Shown here: piece after piece, positions 1 to 10,834 of the stretch | How the letters are laid out: each line of letters opens with the position of its first letter | Numbering within the stretch: the first letter of the stretch is position 1 | Origin: Mesostigma viride | Taxonomy: Eukaryota; Streptophyta; Mesostigmatophyceae; Mesostigmatales; Mesostigmataceae | Direction: 5' to 3' | Assembly: GCA_009746045.1 (NCBI GenBank) | Contig: RPFO01000041.1 | Location: 7,031,861 to 7,095,860 of the forward strand | DNA length: 64,000 nt | Notes under the pieces: generated by a model | Databases searched by the model: none | Seen by the model: the letters and a program-made list of their open reading frames with translations, nothing else | What the model was told of the DNA's origin: nothing | Program-made: the position numbers and the translations under genes

Positions 1-170
1 GACTGGAGGCCCCAATCACCATCGCCTCGATCAGTTTTGACACTAATCTCCAACCCCACCGCCCTCGCCTCCAAGCCCAGACAGTCCAGCCAGGTCTGGA
101 TGTGCTCGGGGCACGCGATGAGGGTGGTGTCGTCCGCATAAATCAGGTCGGCCAGGCGGTAGCCAGTGCC
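1..170 (-). pseudogene. LINE (non-LTR) reverse transcriptase fragment
   Basis: The minus strand is open across this stretch and reads through a YADDTTLIA catalytic box, the metal-binding motif of non-LTR reverse transcriptases. A helix follows with the usual spacing, and then a GLEISVKT segment that matches the conserved region after the active site. The piece runs off the left edge of the window and loses homology near 170, so only about 56 residues are visible. The ADD signature and downstream pattern fit LINE RTs better than LTR-element RTs, where YVDD or YIDD is usual. It may belong to the same kind of element as the R2-like fragment near 49.6 kb, but no shared sequence proves this. Confidence 0.75.
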
Positions 171-543
171 ATTGTACTAGCATGGTATGTTCCAATTGGT
201 GACATACCATTTATTCATTTTATTGAGCGCCGATCATGGCACTACTGACGAGCTCGACATAATTTGAATACAGTTTCAAGCATGTTGTCGCTCAAAGCGC
301 GCACTCGCCACTTGAACGATGGAGACGAGGACCCTGGTTATGGCAAGATTGTGCGTCTCACCACCAGATATGTCAACCCGCGAGCATTTGAGTTGCCCAG
401 AGTTGCATGCTGACATGTCGCGTTTGCGTGCCAGTATGTCCTAGACTATCACTTGGAAGACATATCCACAGCAATAGAGCACAATTATGTGTGTGATCCA
501 CTATATACTATAAAAAATTCGGGACCACTGCAGGACCACACAT
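171..543. other. Noncoding stretch, no gene seen
   Basis: No ORF with recognisable protein features occurs here. A short hairpin at about 182-210 (arms ATGGTATGT / ACATACCAT) follows the LINE fragment. Nothing else can be supported. Confidence 0.5.
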
Positions 544-815
544 GCTATTCAAATAGCTAAGCAATCACCTCTTCAGTGCTTTTCAAATAGGCTAAGCAAT
601 CACCTCTTCAGTGCTTTTCAAATAAGCTAAGCAATAACCTCTTCAGTGCTTTTCAAATAGGCTAAGCAATAACCTCTTCAGTACTTTTTCAAGGATAAGC
701 ATAATCCTCTTCATGGCTTTTTCAAGGATAAGCCTAATCCTCTTCATGGCTTTTTCAAGGATAAGCCTAATCCTCTTCATACCTAATTTTACAGGACAAG
801 CTTAACCCATGGTCG
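544..815. repeat. Degenerate tandem array, about 38-bp unit
   Basis: Roughly seven to eight head-to-tail units are visible. Each contains a CTTTTTCAA or CTTTTCAAATA core, then TAAGC and AATCCTCTTCA or AATCACCTCTTCAGT. Early units keep GGCTAAGCAATCACC and later ones GGATAAGCCTAATCC, so the array shows two sub-variants. The same second variant recurs in the array at 3188-3560. There are no unique spacers, so this is not a CRISPR array. Confidence 0.8.
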
Positions 816-964
816 GCCGATGTGGTCATTTTTTACCACAACACACGTAACGTAACTGTACCGCGTAATGCCGTGACCTGCGACGTAAGTGACGTAACGT
901 AAATATGTCTGGCCAGTCCGGGCAGACCCAACGTGAATGACAATGCTTAGGTTGGGTAGGTACA

Positions 965-1189
965 GTCATTCACGCCTTAAGTTGGGTTGGCTTAAGTTGT
1001 GATCACGCTCTAAGTTGGGTCAAATAGGGGTTCGGCATTCCAAGTTCAAAGTAGTTCAGAATAGTATGTTTTAGTATCTTTAGTTCAAATTAGTAGAATT
1101 TAGTAGAATCATTCACGCCTTAGTTGGGTTCACGCCTTAGTTGGGTTGACCTCTAAAAAACCTCGAACCCAACTTAAGGCGTGAATGAC
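965..1189. mobile_element. Small inverted-repeat (MITE-like) element
   Basis: The stretch begins with GTCATTCACGCCTTAAGTTG and ends with the reverse complement of the same sequence, giving terminal inverted repeats of more than 20 bp around an AT-rich, noncoding 180-bp core. The internal sequence repeats the AAGTTGGGT motif several times. No convincing target duplication was found. A related ACCCAACGTGAATGAC piece lies just upstream (926-941), so the true left end may be further out. Confidence 0.55.
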
Positions 1190-1914
1190 ATTGCGCCGTA
1201 GCCCAGTAAATACCACCACTGTCTTGCAGGCAGTCACGTGACTTAATTGCTAACATTTTTTACCGTTGCGCACGCGTATAGCGAGATATGGCTGTCAGCG
1301 TGCCATTTTGTGGCAATTTTGTGTTCCGCGGCTTGAAATGGTTCAGATGATTACCCCTGAACGATGATGCATTATTTTGGTACGTCAAGTTATGATCAGA
1401 TTTATGCTGTTGAGGAAATACGCAGTGGCTATTACCTCTGTCTTGGTAGTCACTGTCAGACGAGACGTCCCGTTTGGTATCGCCGGTTTCCTTTGGTTCT
1501 TGGGAGTTTCCGTCTGCCTGGGCCTCCCGCGTCTTTACGAAAGTCCGCTGCGCCATTTGCTGCATGGGAACGTGGACGCATTAGACGTCATCTTTGCACA
1601 TATCTTCAACATGGTAATGATGACGGATGCATGGATAGAGCGGCTATGGCCACCTCTCCCACTAGTAGCTGCATACGTGACGTATGAGCATGCCAGCCAG
1701 CGGAACCCGGCCAGGTCATGATCGAGGCAGGTACGGCAATGCGTTTGCACGTTGTTTGCAGGGAAACTCGTACGTTCTTATTACATGTCTTTTGATGAGT
1801 AGGATAGTGGTTATTGCAACAGCTCTCCATGCCTGCTCTAGGATCGAGGGGTATTAGCCATTATGGTGCACAATTTGTGGCACTTCTTTGGGGGATAACG
1901 TTCAGTGATGGCAA

Positions 1915-2725
1915 TGTTAGGGATATTATATCCACCTGGCCACAATATATCCCAGCCTGATTTATTTCTTGTTGGATTTATTCCATATGGACTGGGAATT
2001 TGACAGCTTTGATAAGCTAGATGAATTGGGCTCAATGAGCTGATCAATATTCATGTGCCATAGTCCTATACTTGGACATGGATGACTTGTAACCTGAGTC
2101 AGCCTAGTAGCATCACGTATTTGATTGACAAGTGGTGCTATGGCCTATTGGACAAGTGTTTGGTCCATGAGCTGACAAGTGTTGGCAGCTCATGATGACA
2201 CATGTTATCACTTACATGATGACAAGTGGGTAGACTCATTGCATGACACTTGTCACTCCAAGGAGAAGAGATGTGTCACTTTATTAATCATGTTATTATG
2301 TGGCACATTATTACGTAGACACTTGGCATCTAGCTATTATGCCAGCTCATTGGATCATGTCTAGAATGTTCTAGGAATGTTCTAAGAATATGCCAGGAAT
2401 ATTCCTGGAATATACTGAGAATATGCTGGGAATATGCTAGGAATATGCTAGGATGTTTCTACAAGCTTCTGTGATGATGTCATTGCTGATGTCATCCTTC
2501 CTAGCCTAAAAGTTATAAAAGGAAACTGCCCCCTAAGGGCAGGTACCTCCATTCAACCTCCATTCAAGCTCTTCTCCAACTATTATATTCTAATAAAGCC
2601 ATTTATTCTTCCACGTAAATTGTCTTCAACCTCTCTTTCTTTCAGCACCTGCAAGGTGTGTGGGTAGCAAGGCCAAGCACAAGGCATTGTGTAAAACCCA
2701 TTAGTTTCCTCTCCCAATCCAAACA
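1915..2725 (+). mobile_element. Solo LTR, Copia-like family B (subfamily B1)
   Basis: The 811-bp sequence starts TGTTAGGGATATT and ends CCAATCCAAACA, matching the two LTRs of the element at 22108-26631. It is flanked by the 5-bp duplication GGCAA (1910-1914 and 2726-2730). No internal sequence follows, so it is a solo LTR left by LTR-LTR recombination. A TATAAAA box lies at 2514-2520 and an AATAAA signal at about 2592-2597, giving U3 and R landmarks. It sits in the left arm of the long inverted repeat. Confidence 0.93.
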
Positions 2726-3187
2726 GGCAAGTTGGCGTAATGTTTGGATTCCAGCAGGTTTGGTAATCTATTGTGGTCATTTATATTGCATAATTGTATA
2801 GCATGGCATAGCTGGCTGTTTGCGCGCGCGTAAGCCACACATGTACACACGTGAATTATACATGTCAAATGGGGTATCCGGGTGGTTTGACCAAAGGAAA
2901 GCACCATTGGACTATCCAACTAGTCCTATGTTGGTATTGAGGTTTCTGAAACCCCCCTGAGAAAAATGGGGGGGTATACTTTGTCTTGCACGGAAACGAT
3001 CGTCTTTTGGCCAACTTTGGTTGGAGCTATTATTATCCAAATGCCTTGATAAACCAAATGCCTTGACGTGTAGATATTCTTAGTACCTAGGTTGAGGGTA
3101 TTTATTTGGAGTTGTGGTCTAGGAGTTATGATTTTTTTCATTTTCAAACCCAAAAAAAGTGCTGGCGGACCATGGGTTAATCCTCTT

Positions 3188-3560
3188 CCAAGTGCTCGAC
3201 CCTGCAAGCAGCTTGGGTATCTCCGGCTCAGGCTGGCCAAACTGAACCCGCCAAGGGTTGTTCGCTGGCTTTTTCAAGATAAGCCTAATCCTCTTCATAG
3301 CTTTTTACAGGATAAGCTTAATCCTCATCCAAGTGCTCGACCCTGCAAGCAACTTGGGTATCTCATGCTCAGGCTGGCCGAACTGAACCCGCAAAGGGTG
3401 GTTCGCTGGCTTTTTCAAGGATAAGCCTAATCCTCTTCATAGCTTTTTACAGGATAAGCTTTTAAATCCTCGTCCAAGTGCTCGAGCCTGCAAGCAACTT
3501 GGGTATCTCATGCTCAGGCTGGCCGAACTGAACCCGCCAAGGGTTGTTCGCTCGTTTTAA
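3188..3560. repeat. Tandem array, about 143-bp unit, 2.5 copies
   Basis: Three copies of an AAGTGCTCGA(C/G)CCTGCAAGC start (about 3190, 3331 and 3476) are spaced about 141-145 bp. Each is followed by TTGGGTATCT, a CAGGCTGGCC block, and a CTTTTTCAAGGATAAGCC block. The last block is the unit of the 544-815 array, so the two arrays share ancestry. Confidence 0.8.
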
Positions 3561-4830
3561 AAGGGTGAAAAATGATAGGTGCGGTCGATCTTAATCACGG
3601 CACCGCCACCTTCATGACAGACAATCCCGCGGTGAGCCGATTTCATATTGAGATAATGCTTTATCATCAAAGCAAGCAAAACTAGACCTTTCCATTCCAA
3701 TAAGATCAATGACGAATCAAAGACTGTTGAGTTGTAATGTTGAAATTATAAGAGCAGCTGTACTCAGGAATTCCATCCCGCTGTTCAAGCTACTACTGGC
3801 TCGCCTGAGCCATTGACAGGCCTAGGGCATTACAGGGCTGTCCCCTTCCTGCATGTTGATCATTCCCAATGTTACACACATGATTGTCATTTCCGTCAAT
3901 CCATTCTTAATTGTGGCAATGGACTGCATGCAACCACTCACGGGGGCTGCTCCGGGCTGCTCGAACTATTTCATCCCCATGAAAACAACAAACCAGCTGT
4001 GAGGGAGAGAAACGAGCGAACAACGACCTCCATGGCCGAGGCTGGTTCCCTTTATAGCTATTTCCAAAAGTGCTGCTGACGCAAGCAAATCCCGCGCCAT
4101 AGCACTAGCTGTCAAACCTGGCTATATACGTGCGCGCCAAACTATGTGCGCATTTCCCAGCAATACAGCAAATCATATGAGCTGCCAATCCTGCCTGCTT
4201 GCCACAACACATTTCAGGCTTTGGCGCTCTCTGAGGCTATGAGCGACGCGTGTGCGCATCAATCAAATCAGTCTGCACGGCAGCTGCCAATACAATAATG
4301 ATTACGCGCGACGCTCAGTCATCATGACATAATGACTCAGTCAGTGCCGTCCGATATCTACCAACGGTAGACTGAACATACTACAAAAGTAAGTATTCAG
4401 CCACAAGCGTCGTAGTAGAGTTGGGTACTAGCATCCGGCGCGGCGCTTTACACCGGCCGGTACCCAAGCTTGAACAAATCCAAGCCAAACGGCTACCGCG
4501 GAACCAAACCAACGGAACTGAACCGGACGTAAATGATTCAGTGAACAGCCGTTTCTCGAGTGCACGGACGTAAATGATCACGGACGTGACAGACATGCAT
4601 GGAGCTATATGGAATACAAGGCAATCCGGATGGCACACAAGGCGATCTGGATGGCACACGTACGGGCACTATAGTGTATGTGTATATGTATACCTGGCAA
4701 CTGATGTGAACTTGTGAAGCGTAGACCTGTGCGCATGCATGGGCTGCATTCTCGATCCTAGCTAGATTGATACTTTGCACATTTTGACGTGCGCAGATCA
4801 AGGCATGGGAAAATATATTTGAGAAACTAT
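3561..4830. other. Noncoding filler inside the left arm, no gene seen
   Basis: Open frames here are short, have no recognisable domains and lack the codon bias of the element ORFs. The block has no counterpart in the right arm, so it looks like part of an insertion or replacement covering about 3165-4830. I cannot identify it further. Confidence 0.4.
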
Positions 4831-5530
4831 TAAGGGGAGGGGACATGCCTAAAGTGCACTTTTCTGGAAACCACACCTATGCATGTGCTAAAAATCCAAT
4901 GATGATTGGGGACCATAAATATGATAAAAAAATAATTTTCCAGCCACTTGGGGGGGTACTAGCCCCCACCATACACCGGTAACGCGCTATAAATAGAAAA
5001 AGACGCTATTTTAGTCACATTTTCCCTAGGATAATGGGCAAACATATTGGGACCAAACAAATCATATACTCCCGCATAGTTCCCCCACTTTTGAGAAATT
5101 CTACCCAGTTGGGACCAAGAAATAAGCATGTTTACTCACGTTGATGGATTTCCCGCAAAACAGGTACTTTTTTAATCCAAAAAAGAAAAATCAAATCATA
5201 AACACATCATATCATGCTCCACCATATATTCCCAAATACTACAGGTGGGGGACATGCAGCCCCAAATTTTCAGGTCATTCTGACAAGCGCAGCTCTAGTT
5301 GATGGATTTCCTAGGTAGCCACCTGTGACGAAGCTAAGGGAGGTTTTTTAGTGTATCTTACCACACTAACACCCCTTTATCCATCCAAACCATGCAAAAA
5401 CTTGCCAAACCACGTGCTGCCAACCTCTGCACATATGGTACCTCCTATGTTCAAGGTTTGACGCCATTCTGACAACAACCGCCCAGGTTGCAACCATTCC
5501 AAGACGGCCACCCACGAAGACGCTACAAGG

Positions 5531-6880
5531 AGGTTTTAGTTACCATCTGGCCACTTTAGAATCTCCTTCTTCATCAAAGAGCCGCACGGGCGAACACACA
5601 GATACGCCAAGTGGCGAGGCCGCAGGGACCGTCCTGCCACGCTTTAGTGCGGACAAGGCCACGAGGTTGATGCAAACCCTCGTGGCACAACCTGAACTGG
5701 CCAAGGACATGACACATCGGAATTTTTTGGCGCCAAAAAATTCGCGCCGGTACCGTCGGTACCCCCGGACCGTGAAATTGTGGTGCACAATGCGTACACC
5801 TCGTGCGGAGGTGGCCATGGCGACGTGCGTTCCGTAAAAATTTGCCTAATCGGCCTGGCGACAAGCGAAAAATGTACGCCGGTGGTTTTAAACGATGTTC
5901 TAGTATGATGTTTCATAGCCAGATATGCACAATTTGAAAAGTCGGTGCCTTTCTTAATCCAGATTTGCACGGGGGTCTAATCCGAAAATCTGGCCGCGCA
6001 TATTAATTTAGAATGCGTGCCTGCGACGGTAGAATTTAAGATTTGTGGGTTGTATTGATGCAGGAAGAAGCGTTTAGTAATGGAAACCGTGAAAACATCC
6101 TAAGCGGCTTCGATCTGCGGCCATTTCCCGTCATTTCTGAAATGATATCGTTCAGGCCTGCGCGATCCGCGGTCAAGCCATCCATGGATGGCTGGCTGTC
6201 TCGCGCGCCTGGGTAGGAAATAAAGCCGGCCGTGGTACGTTCATTTGCCGCATGTCACCGCCCTGTCTGTTTGCGCTCTAAATGTTCCTGGCATGAAGCT
6301 TTGGCGCCGATTCCGGGTGTTCTTGCTATTATTTTGTTCGCCACTTGTTGCAGTTGCGCTATCTGATTTTCGCAGGTTTCAATGTTTTGCCTTCTGCTGC
6401 GTATGCCATGCTTCTTAAAGCTAGCAAGAGTTGATCGGGCAGTTTTGCGGCTCTGCTTCACTTTCTTTTATGGAGTTTTTCATATGGTAGACATTGTATA
6501 TTGCGTAGTCAAGGACCCTAGCTGCCTGGCGGCATCAACGTTGCAAGGAGCTGGCGAGCTCATAAACGCTTGTCTTGGCTCTTCAGCCTGCTGGAAAACA
6601 AGGTGTGAAGTTGTAGGGAAGGTGAGCATGTGTTATATAGTTATCTCCTTCCAATATGTTTTGCTTCCATTACACATGGCTGGGGCTTCCTAGATGATAA
6701 GGATCAGGTGCTTATTATGACAATATTAAAGGATGGCCCTTTTATCCTTTAGCATCATGACTGGGTGTTAGCTATGAGGTGATTCCCGCAAGTGGTCATG
6801 CCTGCTTGCGTAATGATTTTGTCGGTGGATGTCTTCTTCAAGCATCTAGCATTTGCTTTACGTGCTTCTGCCCAATTTGC
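5531..6880. other. Unpaired centre between inverted arms, no gene seen
   Basis: This stretch does not match the other arm. Several overlapping minus-strand frames of about 100 codons occur at 5540-5970, but they read in all frames and show no domain. I do not call any of them a gene. Confidence 0.4.
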
Positions 6881-8797
6881 AGGGGGCAAGCTTAGGAATG
6901 TGGTAATGGTGTCCCTCATGCCACAGTGTACCAAGCATGCAGGGTGGCAGCTATAACATGATGTACTATGGGCAAACTAGGTCAGAATGACCTGTAATTT
7001 GGTGGCAAGCTTTATGATCAATTTTATTAATTAATTGCACCTGGTTTGCCCCAGTTAGTGGTTGGCTAGGGTGTAAAAGGGGTGTTGTTTGTGCTCATAA
7101 CCCGGATTTTCTGTCATTTTTTTTTTGCATGTTTACACCCATCAACATGAGTAAACGTGCTCAGAATGAGCTCAAACTTTGTGAGAGTGAAATTCCCACC
7201 CTAGGCCTAGTATAAATGTCATCACTGAAATTTTTGCATGTGTCTACTATTTGATTTATTTTTTTAGGACCAAAAAAATACGTGTTTTGGGCTAAACCCC
7301 ATCAAATAGTCTAAGCGTGCTTATTTTGTGGTCCTGAGTAGCCAGATTTATTTGCAAGGGTGGGGATTTTAGGAAAATATGTGGTTTGGTCACTTTTGGT
7401 TTGCCCAGTCTCCTAGGAAAAATCGGCCAAAAATAGCGTCTTTTTCTATTTTTAGCTCATAACTGGGTCATGCTGGGGGGTAGTACCACCCCCAAGTGGC
7501 TGGAAATTTTTTTTTCACATATTTATGGTTCCCAAGCATAACTGGATTTTTATCCCATGCACAGGTCTGTTTTCCAGAAAAGTGCACTTTCAATGTGTCA
7601 TGTCCCCATAGTCCGGGAATGGGTTTTTGGCATTTTTAGACCCCTGAAAATGGAAAAAATCATAACTCATAGGCCACAACTCCAAATACCCCCAACCAAG
7701 GTGCTAGGAGTATTTACACTTCAAGGGCTTTCAGAAAATGCAATAATATCCCGAGTCCATTCAGTGCTTTGCAAGATATTTACTGCCAAAGTTGGACAAA
7801 AGACGATCATTTTCAGGCAAGGGAAATCCCCTTAGTAGTTTACCCCTGCAGGGAGGGTTCTAAAAAATTATTCTGGGGTTGGACAATGTCAATAGATAGT
7901 GCCACCATGCTTTCCTTGGGTCAGACCGCACGGATAGCCCATCTGACCTATATAATGCGCTCACTTACGTGTGTGGGTTACGCGCGCGTAAGCAGCCATC
8001 CATGAAATGCCACACACTTATGCATTGTATACAGCCACATAGGACTGTAAAAAGTGCTGGGAAACAAAGAAGTGCTAAACCAGCACTAACGGAATGGCAT
8101 CCTCCAAAGAAACACCACAAACTGAGCAGATTTGGGGCTAATAGCACTCTGACATACAGCAGGCATGGAAACCTGCTGCAAGAGGCACTGATACACTCGT
8201 GTAAAATGGATGTATAAACGACAGATTCCCGTGCAAACGACATGCAAACACGTTGCCGTACCTGGCTTGATCACGACCTTTCCGGGTTCTGCTGGCCGGG
8301 ACCCTCATATCTCACACTGGCTAATGCTTTCCAGGCATAGGCCGCCATAGCCGCATAATGCATGCATCCGACATGATTACCAGGTTGATGTTCTGTGCAA
8401 AGATGACCTATAAACGCATCCGAATTCACAGGGACGCTGCTGCGGATGTCCCGTACCAAAACTGGGTGCTCGGGCTGGCGCAGACTGCCGGGCCATAAGA
8501 AGAAAATCGAAATATGGCATGCCATTACTCATCTGGTACTGACGACCAAGAAAGCAGTAATGTCCTACCTGTATTTTACCAATGCTATACATCTGGCCAC
8601 CCCTGACCTACGAAAATCACGTATCATCATTCTCAGCAACATTCTGAACCATTACAAGCCGCGAGACGCAAAATTTCCTTGATAACGGCACGCTAGCAGC
8701 CATATCTCGTTACGCGCGCGCGCGAGTGAAAATTTCCCGCCAAAGTCACGTGATACTGTCTCAATACACGTTGTATTTACCAGGCTATGGCGAATAT
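6880..8797 (-). repeat. Right arm of the long inverted repeat
   Basis: This is the reverse-complement partner of 1190-5530, and is more intact because it lacks the solo LTR and the 1.7-kb block. Its outer end (GGCTATGGCG at about 8788-8797) pairs with the left outer end (CGCCGTAGCC at about 1194-1203). The two arms may be the ends of one long-TIR DNA element of about 7.6 kb, or two copies of one repeat inserted in opposite orientation. The flanking bases give no clear target duplication. Confidence 0.6.
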
Positions 8798-8869
8798 TAC
8801 CCCCAAACCTGTGCATCACCTTCGTCCTTAAGTGTTCCCAGACCCACCGGAACACTGACATCCGTCACA

Positions 8870-8940
8870 GGTGGCGCGGCGCTCCTGGAAATGAGCGCCG
8901 CGCCACCGGGAGTCAAACAGTGCGATATATCGCACTGTTT
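8870..8940 (+). promoter_or_regulatory. Two strong hairpins at the start of D gag
   Basis: A 15-bp perfect stem (GGTGGCGCGGCGCTC at 8870-8884 with its complement at 8893-8907) has an 8-nt loop that holds the first two bases of the likely gag ATG at 8891. Seven bases later a 26-bp perfect palindrome (8915-8940) lies inside the coding sequence. In the genomic RNA the two would form adjacent stem-loops over the start codon. Such structures could control translation or packaging. The folding is seen and the role is inferred. Confidence 0.6.
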
Positions 8941-10834
8941 CCGGACTACGGTTAAGCATTTGATGCTTGCTGCTGACGATGCTCTGAATCGCGGGCCTCT
9001 GAAGCAAACGGAGGTGCCCGCTGATCTACCTGCCGACTATACGGCGGACGACGCAGCAGATTTTCTGGTTGCTCTCAAGCGTCTGCGCGATGGACGCGCG
9101 GACAAAGATTCGGAGCTGATTGGCAAGTTCCGTGTAGTATTCTGCAGTACAACCAAGCACCAAAACATCGTCAATTTAGTTCGCATTGCGGACGACAACA
9201 AACAAACCTGGGAAGTTTTTTACAACGGTCTAGATGCCCACTTGTCGCGGTCTAAGGAAGAGGCCGACGAGCAAGCCTTCAACGACTTCGAGGGCTATGC
9301 AGTTAATAAGGCAAATTTGCCCGGGGCTGCACGTGATTTCCAGGTCTTCGTGCACAAGCACAAGCTGCTAGATACTCTCAAGCCCATTTTCCTGTGCAAT
9401 CGATTTCTCAAGAAATGCGACCTCTCGTCGGATGTGCATCTGACCATAGCGACGGAACTCAAAAAGAAGAGTGCTGTCAGTTTCGACGAGGGCATGCTGT
9501 ATTTGATCTCATGCTTCAAGAGTGCGCAGTCCAAGCCGGCTGCCTCGGCTGCTCTGCCATCCCTGCGCAAGGTGGATACCGGCGCGTCTTCTTCTTCAGG
9601 CGCAGAGGCTCCAATTACGCGGTCGGAGCTTACGGCCATCCTGAAAAAGGTCGTCGGCCACGGCAACAACGGGGGCCAGCGAGGGCGCAAGCGCGGGCAT
9701 GGTGGCGACGCCAAGCAGGGTGATAATCCCCCGGCCAAGCGGCAGCAGGGGGCGTCTACTGACCGCAAGCAACGCTGTGAGCGCTGCTTCGGACGTCGCC
9801 ATGTCCGGGATGACTGCCGAGTTCGCCCGGACCTGGAGCTCGAGGACAACCTTTGCCGCAAGTGCCACGACGTTCTGCGTGGTCACAGCGTGGAGGCGTG
9901 CAAGGCCAAGCGCATCGTCGTCCACGGCACACGCGAGGAGTGGGCAGAGCGACGGGCAGCACGAAAGTCAGGTGAGAGCACGCTCGATACCCCTTCTTTT
10001 GCTCAATGCGTCACGCTGAACCGGGCCGTCGTAGAGCCTGACGTCGTTCCTAAAAGCAACGTGACTGCATCCTCTGTCTCATTCCGTGATGTGCTCACGC
10101 AATCCGTTGATGCTGCTCTGGCTCTGTCGCGCCAGGATCACGTGCTTCCTGAGCACGGGTCTACAATGCGTGACCTAAGCAATGTGGTGTCTTCTAGGTC
10201 GGGTGTGTACAACGCCGAGCGACCAAGCACTACTGCAGCACCCCAGCTAGATACTGGGGCGGTTGGGCCTATGAGGAATGTTGTGACAGTGCAAGAGAAT
10301 GCTGGGCGGGCAGATGTTCTCGGTACACACCACCCTAGTGTGGATCTTCACATTGGCAAGGTGCTCACACGGGCGGCCTTTCGTGCAGCCTCTGAAGCTG
10401 CCCAGTTAGCCAATGTCACTACCCCAGTAGTCACCCCACCTGTTGAGAATCCTGACAATGCCACTGCACCTCAGGCTGTCACCCTGAAACTGTTAGCATA
10501 CCAGATGCACCGTGCATACGGGCATGAGGCCCAAGCCGAGGTAGAGGGGGCACACATGTTGGGGGCACCTTTATACAACGAGCTGAAGAATGTGCGTGCT
10601 CAGTGTCCTGCCTGCATCAAGATCAGGAAGAAGTCGCGTAGGCGGCATGCCAAGACTCCACCCTTGGAGCGAGGGTACCTTGTGGGGGATGTCATGCACA
10701 TGGAAGGGGGGGACACCTATTTCATAGTCAAGGATAGGTTCAGCAAGGTCACCTACATTGAGCCGCTGCCCACATGTTTGAGGCTGACCTGCACAGGGCT
10801 ATCAAGATCAGCCTGGCTTTCTTTCATCCCGTAG
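8891..10834 (+). CDS. Element D Gag with zinc knuckles and integrase N-terminal part
   Basis: The frame is open from 8726, but the ATG at 8891 is the likely start because it lies downstream of the truncated leader. The first 250 residues are helix-rich and Gag-like. A basic, glycine-rich linker follows, then a perfect C-x2-C-x4-H-x4-C zinc knuckle near residue 296 and a second C-x2-C-x6-H-x4-C motif near residues 322-338. The C-terminal part has an H-x4-H ... C-x2-C zinc-binding motif (about residues 540-575) typical of integrase N-terminal domains. It then enters the catalytic core with DRFSKVTYIEPL. The frame breaks at about 10770, where homology moves to the next frame. Gag packages the RNA and integrase inserts the cDNA. 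Confidence 0.75.
   Translation: MSAAPPGVKQCDISHCFRTTVKHLMLAADDALNRGPLKQTEVPADLPADYTADDAADFLVALKRLRDGRADKDSELIGKFRVVFCSTTKHQNIVNLVRIADDNKQTWEVFYNGLDAHLSRSKEEADEQAFNDFEGYAVNKANLPGAARDFQVFVHKHKLLDTLKPIFLCNRFLKKCDLSSDVHLTIATELKKKSAVSFDEGMLYLISCFKSAQSKPAASAALPSLRKVDTGASSSSGAEAPITRSELTAILKKVVGHGNNGGQRGRKRGHGGDAKQGDNPPAKRQQGASTDRKQRCERCFGRRHVRDDCRVRPDLELEDNLCRKCHDVLRGHSVEACKAKRIVVHGTREEWAERRAARKSGESTLDTPSFAQCVTLNRAVVEPDVVPKSNVTASSVSFRDVLTQSVDAALALSRQDHVLPEHGSTMRDLSNVVSSRSGVYNAERPSTTAAPQLDTGAVGPMRNVVTVQENAGRADVLGTHHPSVDLHIGKVLTRAAFRAASEAAQLANVTTPVVTPPVENPDNATAPQAVTLKLLAYQMHRAYGHEAQAEVEGAHMLGAPLYNELKNVRAQCPACIKIRKKSRRRHAKTPPLERGYLVGDVMHMEGGDTYFIVKDRFSKVTYIEPLPTCLRLTCTGLSRSAWLSFIP

Larger units (their letters stand above)
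1190..5530 (+). repeat. Left arm of a long, old inverted repeat
   Basis: Read on the plus strand, this region matches the reverse complement of 6880-8797 in blocks. 1190-1914 and 2731-3160 pair with 8797-7620, and about 4830-5400 pairs with about 7600-7080. Shared landmarks include the outer CGCC(G/A)TAGCC end, the GCGCGCGTAA run, a GGAGTTGTGG block before a T-rich stretch, and AAGTGCACTTTTCTGG. The arms differ at many positions, so they are old. The left arm is interrupted by a solo LTR (1915-2725) and by about 1.7 kb including a tandem array (3165-4830). No transposase is visible. Confidence 0.6.

Noticed and set aside
544-815. CRISPR-like repeat array
   Set aside because: Units are contiguous with no unique spacers, are degenerate, and lie in eukaryotic transposon DNA.
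2179-2364. A 60-residue ORF repeated wherever family B LTRs occur (also near 22469, 26185, 45643, 50678, 55641)
   Set aside because: It lies in LTR U3, lacks any domain, and is conserved only because the LTR is repeated. It is not a gene.
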